DNA of 53,393 nt from Marmoricola sp. Leaf446 (GTDB lineage: Bacteria; Actinomycetota; Actinomycetes; Propionibacteriales; Nocardioidaceae), in assembly GCF_001424755.1 (NCBI RefSeq), contig NZ_LMRF01000001.1:1505542-1558934 (forward strand), given 5' to 3'. The notes under the pieces are model-generated. The model searched no databases. It saw only the letters and a program-made list of their open reading frames with translations, and was not told the origin of the DNA. The position numbers and the translations under genes are program-made. This document shows positions 49,808-53,393 of the stretch, piece by piece; position 1 is the first letter of the stretch, and each line of letters begins with the position of its first letter.

Positions 49808-51667
49808 ATGACCCAGGCCCCCGAGCGGGAGACCACCGCGAGCGACCCCACCACGACGCAGGACGGGCACCCCGGTGCGCAGGAGCGCACCGAGCGGTGG
49901 CTGGCCGCCTTCGAGGAGGCGCTCGCGGCGCGCGACGTGGAGCGGGTGAGCGGGCTGTTCGCGGCCGACAGCTACTGGCGCGACCTGATCGCCTTCACCT
50001 GGAACCTCCACACCTCCGAGGGACGCGAGGAGATCGCCGCCATGCTCGGCGAGGTCCTCGACGGGGTCGCGCCCAGCGGGTTCGGCACCGAGGAGCCCGC
50101 CGACGAGGCCGACGGTGTCGTCACCGCCTGGATCCGGTTCGAGACCGCCGTCGGCCGTGGCCGCGGGCTGGTGCGCCTGAAGCAGGAGGACGGCGAGGAC
50201 CGGGCGTGGACGCTGCTGACCACCCTCTACGAGCTCAAGGGCCACGAGGAGCCGCGCGGCACCCACCGCCCGATGGGTGCCGAGCACGGCGCCAACAAGC
50301 AGCGCACCACCTGGAAGGAGCAGCGCCAGCAGGAGTCGGAGAGCCTGGGCAGTACCACCCAGCCCTACGTCCTCGTCGTCGGCGGCGGGCAGGGCGGCAT
50401 CGCGCTCGGCGCGCGGCTGCGCCAGCTCGGCGTGCCGAGCCTGGTCATCGACAAGTACCCCCGTCCGGGTGACCAGTGGCGCGGTCGCTACAAGAGCCTG
50501 TGCCTGCACGACCCGGTCTGGTACGACCACCTGCCCTACCTGAAGTTCCCCGACAACTGGCCGGTCTTCGCGCCCAAGGACAAGATCGGCGACTGGCTGG
50601 AGTCCTACACGCGGATCATGGAGGTGCCGTACTGGTCGAGCACCACCGCGACCAGCGCCACCTGGTCCGAGGACGCGGGGGAGTGGACCGTCGAGGTCGA
50701 GCGCGAGGGCAAGCCGCTGACGCTGCGCCCGACGCACCTCGTCTTCGCCACCGGCATGTCGGGCAAGGCCAACGTGCCGGAGATCCCCGGCGCGGAGACC
50801 TTCCACGGTGACGTGCACCACTCCTCGGCCCACCCCGGCCCCGACGCGTACGCCGGGAAGAAGGCGGTCGTCATCGGCAGCAACAACTCCGCCTTCGACA
50901 TCTGCGGGGCGCTGTGGGAGAACGACGTCGACGTCACGATGGTGCAGCGCTCCTCGACCCACATCGTCAAGAGCGACAGCCTGATGGAGTTCGGCCTGGG
51001 CGACCTCTACTCCGAGCGGGCCCTGGAGGCGGGGATGACGACCGAGAAGGCCGACATGGTCTTCGCCTCGCTGCCCTACCGGATCATGCACGAGTTCCAG
51101 ATCCCGGCCTACGAGGCGATGGCCGAGAAGGACAAGGACTTCTACGACCGGCTCGAGGCCGCCGGCTTCCGGCACGACTGGGGCGACGACGGCTCGGGCC
51201 TGTTCATGAAGTACCTCCGCCGCGGCTCGGGCTACTACATCGACGTGGGCGCCGCCGAGCTCGTGGCCAACGGCGACGTCAAGCTCGCCCACGGCCAGGT
51301 CACCCACCTGACCGAGGACGCCGTCGTCCTCGAGGACGGCACCGAGCTGCCGGCCGACGTCGTCGTGCTGGCGACCGGCTACGGCTCGATGAACGGCTGG
51401 GTCGCCGACCTCATCGACGACGAGACCGCCGACCGGCTCGGGAAGGTGTGGGGCCTGGGCTCGGACACCACCAAGGACCCCGGCCCCTGGGAGGGCGAGC
51501 AGCGCAACATGTGGAAGCCGACCCAGGTGGAGAACCTGTGGATGCACGGCGGCAACCTCCACCAGTCGCGCCACTACTCGCTCTACCTCGCGCTGCAGCT
51601 CAAGGCGCGCTACGAGGAGATCCCGACCCCCGTGCACGGGCTGGCGGAGGTGCACCACACGGGGTAG
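49808..51667 (+). CDS. NTF2-like domain fused to flavin-containing monooxygenase
   Basis: The 619-residue protein has an N-terminal SnoaL/NTF2-like domain (about residues 25-150: ERWLAAFEEALAARDVERVSGLFAADSYWRDL) and a flavin monooxygenase part. The FAD motif VLVVGGGQGGIALGARL has its glycines near residue 192; the NADPH motif VVIGSNNSAFDICG is near 357; FHGDVHHSSAHP stands in the Baeyer-Villiger/FMO fingerprint position with His where BVMOs have Trp. ATGYGSMNGW follows. The substrate is unknown. AAGGAG precedes the ATG. The divergent GAF activator suggests inducible expression. Confidence 0.88.
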   Translation: MTQAPERETTASDPTTTQDGHPGAQERTERWLAAFEEALAARDVERVSGLFAADSYWRDLIAFTWNLHTSEGREEIAAMLGEVLDGVAPSGFGTEEPADEADGVVTAWIRFETAVGRGRGLVRLKQEDGEDRAWTLLTTLYELKGHEEPRGTHRPMGAEHGANKQRTTWKEQRQQESESLGSTTQPYVLVVGGGQGGIALGARLRQLGVPSLVIDKYPRPGDQWRGRYKSLCLHDPVWYDHLPYLKFPDNWPVFAPKDKIGDWLESYTRIMEVPYWSSTTATSATWSEDAGEWTVEVEREGKPLTLRPTHLVFATGMSGKANVPEIPGAETFHGDVHHSSAHPGPDAYAGKKAVVIGSNNSAFDICGALWENDVDVTMVQRSSTHIVKSDSLMEFGLGDLYSERALEAGMTTEKADMVFASLPYRIMHEFQIPAYEAMAEKDKDFYDRLEAAGFRHDWGDDGSGLFMKYLRRGSGYYIDVGAAELVANGDVKLAHGQVTHLTEDAVVLEDGTELPADVVVLATGYGSMNGWVADLIDDETADRLGKVWGLGSDTTKDPGPWEGEQRNMWKPTQVENLWMHGGNLHQSRHYSLYLALQLKARYEEIPTPVHGLAEVHHTG

Positions 51668-51726
51668 GCGGTGGTCGGTGGTCGACCGGCGGCCGCGGGT
51701 TCCCAAGGTCGCTCGGGAGACCGCCG

Positions 51727-51754
51727 CTGCGCCGGAGCTGCGACCCCGGCGCAG
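51727..51754. terminator. Hairpin after the monooxygenase gene
   Basis: CTGCGCCGG at 51727-51735 pairs with CCGGCGCAG at 51746-51754 across a 10-base loop, 60 bases after the stop, in the gap to the convergent nitrilase gene. No T-tract follows. Confidence 0.5.
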
Positions 51755-51852
51755 TGGCAGGCTCTCCGGGGCAGCGAAGGTCTGGTCGTCGGGAAGGGGC
51801 CGGCGCTCACCTACCAGTGAGGCCTGGCGACTCCCTCCGCGACGCCGTGCCC

Positions 51853-52572
51853 TCAGCCGGCGCTGCGACCGAGCCCGGGGAGCGTCGCCCGGGCGATCGC
51901 GCCCGGGTCGGCGCCGACCTCGTCGAGGGCGGTGCCGTCGGCGGCGTACACCCCGGAGTGGCCGGCCGTGGTGGGGTACGCCGGGCCGCCAGGTCCGGCG
52001 CAGCTCGCGAGGACCACCGGCACCCCGGTCGCCCGGGCGATCCGCCCCGCACGGGCGCGCTGCTCCTCGAGCTCGTCGGGCCGGTGCACCAGGCCGGCGA
52101 CGTAGAGGTCGGGACGCAGCACGGCGACGTCGCGCAGGTGCGCGGCGGTGCCGGTGTCCTTGCAGATGCCCAGCGCGACGCGGTGGCCGTCGACGTCGAT
52201 CGCGACCGGCGCCGGTCCGGGCGTGAACCGCTCCTGCTCGGCCCGGCCCAGGTGTTGCTTGCGGTAGGCGACCGCGACACCGCCCTCGTCGACCCGGAGC
52301 GCGGCGATGGTCTCGACCCCGTCGGTCCGGGCGGGCGCCCCGACCAGGGCCACCGCACCCACCGCGGCGCAGGCCTCGACGAGCGGGACCAGCAGGGGGT
52401 CGCCGGGGTCGACCGCATCGGCTGCGAGGTCGTAGCCGGTCAGCGACAGCTCGGGGAAGACCACGAGACGGGCGCCGGCCCGGCGTACGGCCTCGACGTG
52501 GGTGGCGACGTTGCGCGTCAGGTCGTCGGCCACATGTGGCTGGCAGGCGGCGACGGTCAGCGGGTCGGGCAT
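51853..52572 (-). CDS. Carbon-nitrogen hydrolase (nitrilase superfamily)
   Basis: The 239-residue protein has the Glu-Lys-Cys triad: Glu41 in VVFPELSLTGYD, Lys105 in VAYRKQHLG and Cys137 in ALGICKDTG. Members hydrolyse amides such as omega-amides or carbamoyl compounds; this one is short, and its substrate is unclear. Start ATG 52572 begins the conserved domain; a longer frame to 52665 would run through a palindrome region. The terminators of the upstream topoisomerase gene lie just before it. Confidence 0.87.
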   Translation of the reverse strand: MPDPLTVAACQPHVADDLTRNVATHVEAVRRAGARLVVFPELSLTGYDLAADAVDPGDPLLVPLVEACAAVGAVALVGAPARTDGVETIAALRVDEGGVAVAYRKQHLGRAEQERFTPGPAPVAIDVDGHRVALGICKDTGTAAHLRDVAVLRPDLYVAGLVHRPDELEEQRARAGRIARATGVPVVLASCAGPGGPAYPTTAGHSGVYAADGTALDEVGADPGAIARATLPGLGRSAG

Positions 52573-52624
52573 CGCCCCATCCTCGTCGTACGCCGGTCGG
52601 CCGCACTCCCCGGGTGAACCTGGT

Positions 52625-52654
52625 GCTTCCCGGGCGAAGTGTTCTCCGGGAAGC
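52625..52654 (-). terminator. Second hairpin after the topoisomerase gene
   Basis: GCTTCCCGG at 52625-52633 pairs with CCGGGAAGC at 52646-52654 around a 12-base loop. It directly adjoins the larger palindrome at 52654-52687. Confidence 0.55.
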
Positions 52655-52687
52655 GTCGGTTTCACAGGGGACCCTGTGAAACCGACG
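52654..52687. repeat. 34-base near-perfect palindrome, probable terminator or REP-like element
   Basis: A 16-base arm at 52654-52669 is exactly complementary to 52672-52687, with only two bases between. It lies 19 bases after the topoisomerase stop. The length and perfection exceed what termination needs, and the AT-rich core (TTTCACAGG) differs from the surrounding composition. Confidence 0.75.
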
Positions 52688-52705
52688 ACTCCCCACCCGC
52701 CCCAC

Positions 52706-53393
52706 CTACCGCAGCAGCTCCAGCACCGCCGCCTCGAGCGCGCGCTGCTTGGCGGCGGGGGAGCGGTAGCGCTTGGTGACCAGCTCGGCGTCGATCGTGG
52801 TGCCGTTCTCGTAGAGGTCGATGACGCGCGGGTCGATGTAGGAGTTCTTGGCGATCGTGGGGGTGTTGCCGAGGTACTCGGAGACCTCGAGGACCGCCGC
52901 CTTCACGGCCCGTTGCCGTGAGCGCTTGGTGTCGCCGGGCTCCTCGGTCACCGCCAGGGAGGCGGCGGCCAGGACGGTGGCGTGCCAGGTGCGGAAGTCC
53001 TTGGCGGTGAGGTCCTCGAGCAGGCCGGAGAGGTAGGTGTTGACCGCCGTGCTGTCGAGGTCCTTCCAGGCCTTCTCGAGCTGGTAGGCCAGCAGCCGCT
53101 CGGTGCCGCCCCGCCGACGGCGCAGGCTGTCGAGGGCCTCGAGGATGTCGGGGTCGTCGATCTCGATGCTGTGCTCGATGCCGGACTTGCCCATGAACCG
53201 GAAGTGCAGCACGTCGCCCTTGCGGCGCACGTGCCGCTTCTCCAGCGTGGTGAGCCCGAAGGAGCCGTTGGTGTCGGCGTAGATGTCGCTCCCGACGCGG
53301 AAGTAGCCGAGGTCGAGCAGGCGTACGGCGACCGCGTCGGCCCGCTCCAGCGGCATCCCCTCCAGGCCGAGGTCGCGCTTGATCGCCCGCCGC
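52706..53393 (-). CDS. DNA topoisomerase IB, N-terminal part outside the window
   Basis: The frame stays open to the window edge (RRAIKRDLGLEGM precedes the first ATG at 53356), so the protein starts beyond it. The visible 228 residues are the catalytic domain of a bacterial/poxvirus-like type IB topoisomerase: VRLLDLGYFRVGS, RRKGDVLHFRFMGKSG, LTAKDFRTWHATV, and the nucleophilic Tyr in TIAKNSYIDPRVIDLY. It relaxes supercoils through a 3'-phosphotyrosine intermediate. Two hairpins follow the stop. Confidence 0.93.
   Translation of the reverse strand, partial: RRAIKRDLGLEGMPLERADAVAVRLLDLGYFRVGSDIYADTNGSFGLTTLEKRHVRRKGDVLHFRFMGKSGIEHSIEIDDPDILEALDSLRRRRGGTERLLAYQLEKAWKDLDSTAVNTYLSGLLEDLTAKDFRTWHATVLAAASLAVTEEPGDTKRSRQRAVKAAVLEVSEYLGNTPTIAKNSYIDPRVIDLYENGTTIDAELVTKRYRSPAAKQRALEAAVLELLR

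Overview
The window is high-GC actinobacterial chromosome. It has many GTG starts, a Pup-proteasome locus (mpa, dop, pup, prcB, prcA, pafA, pafBC), the mycothiol ligase mshC, a GuaB1-type IMPDH relative and a tatA-tatC-dagK-helY run. Gene content and order suggest Propionibacteriales, most like Nocardioides; that placement is inferred from gene content, not from a database search. I see no insertion sequence, prophage, integrase or CRISPR array. The region reads as densely packed core genome with a more accessory-looking right end.

Layout. Bases 1-8.2 kb: a truncated membrane protein coupled to a DUF2252 protein, galK divergent from guaB1, tRNA-Leu(GAG), a GAF protein, an Old Yellow Enzyme, a bestrophin and an OsmC protein. 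Bases 8.3-13.6 kb: an FdhF/YdeP-type molybdopterin oxidoreductase, two overlapping lipoprotein genes, an M23 peptidase and a small unknown gene. Bases 13.6-18.1 kb: M20 peptidase, DUF5703, aldo/keto reductase, uppP and corA. Bases 18.1-21.6 kb: the conserved phosphatase/DUF3090/SCO1664-like/mshC cluster. Bases 21.6-29 kb: PAC2 protein, metH, HAD hydrolase, Fe-S RecB-like nuclease and M50 protease. Bases 29-45 kb: trmI, the complete pupylation-proteasome system, an FKBP lipoprotein, pafBC, tatAC, a diacylglycerol kinase-like gene and helY. Bases 45-53.4 kb: a thioredoxin-reductase-like flavoprotein with an XRE-cupin regulator, a 5'-3' exonuclease, an AsnC regulator, a VOC protein, a GAF activator divergent from an NTF2-flavin monooxygenase fusion, a nitrilase-family amidohydrolase and a truncated topoisomerase IB.

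How the genes work together. Pup is made as a GGQ precursor. Dop deamidates it, PafA attaches it to target lysines, and the Mpa ATPase unfolds tagged proteins into the PrcBA chamber. PafBC is a WYL regulator pair downstream. tatA and tatC lie close together. uppP supports undecaprenyl phosphate recycling, and mshC performs a late mycothiol step.

The strongest unexplained pattern is in the gaps between genes. About twenty genes begin 6-8 bases after a TANNNT hexamer, as expected for leaderless transcripts. Six divergent pairs have this arrangement on both sides, one within 31 bases. In four genes an upstream in-frame GTG lies inside the hexamer, so the usual 'longest frame' start is probably wrong. 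No clearly novel multi-gene system is visible. The best leads are this promoter grammar, several small palindromic operators, shared CTAG stop codons and a 165-base antisense gene overlap.
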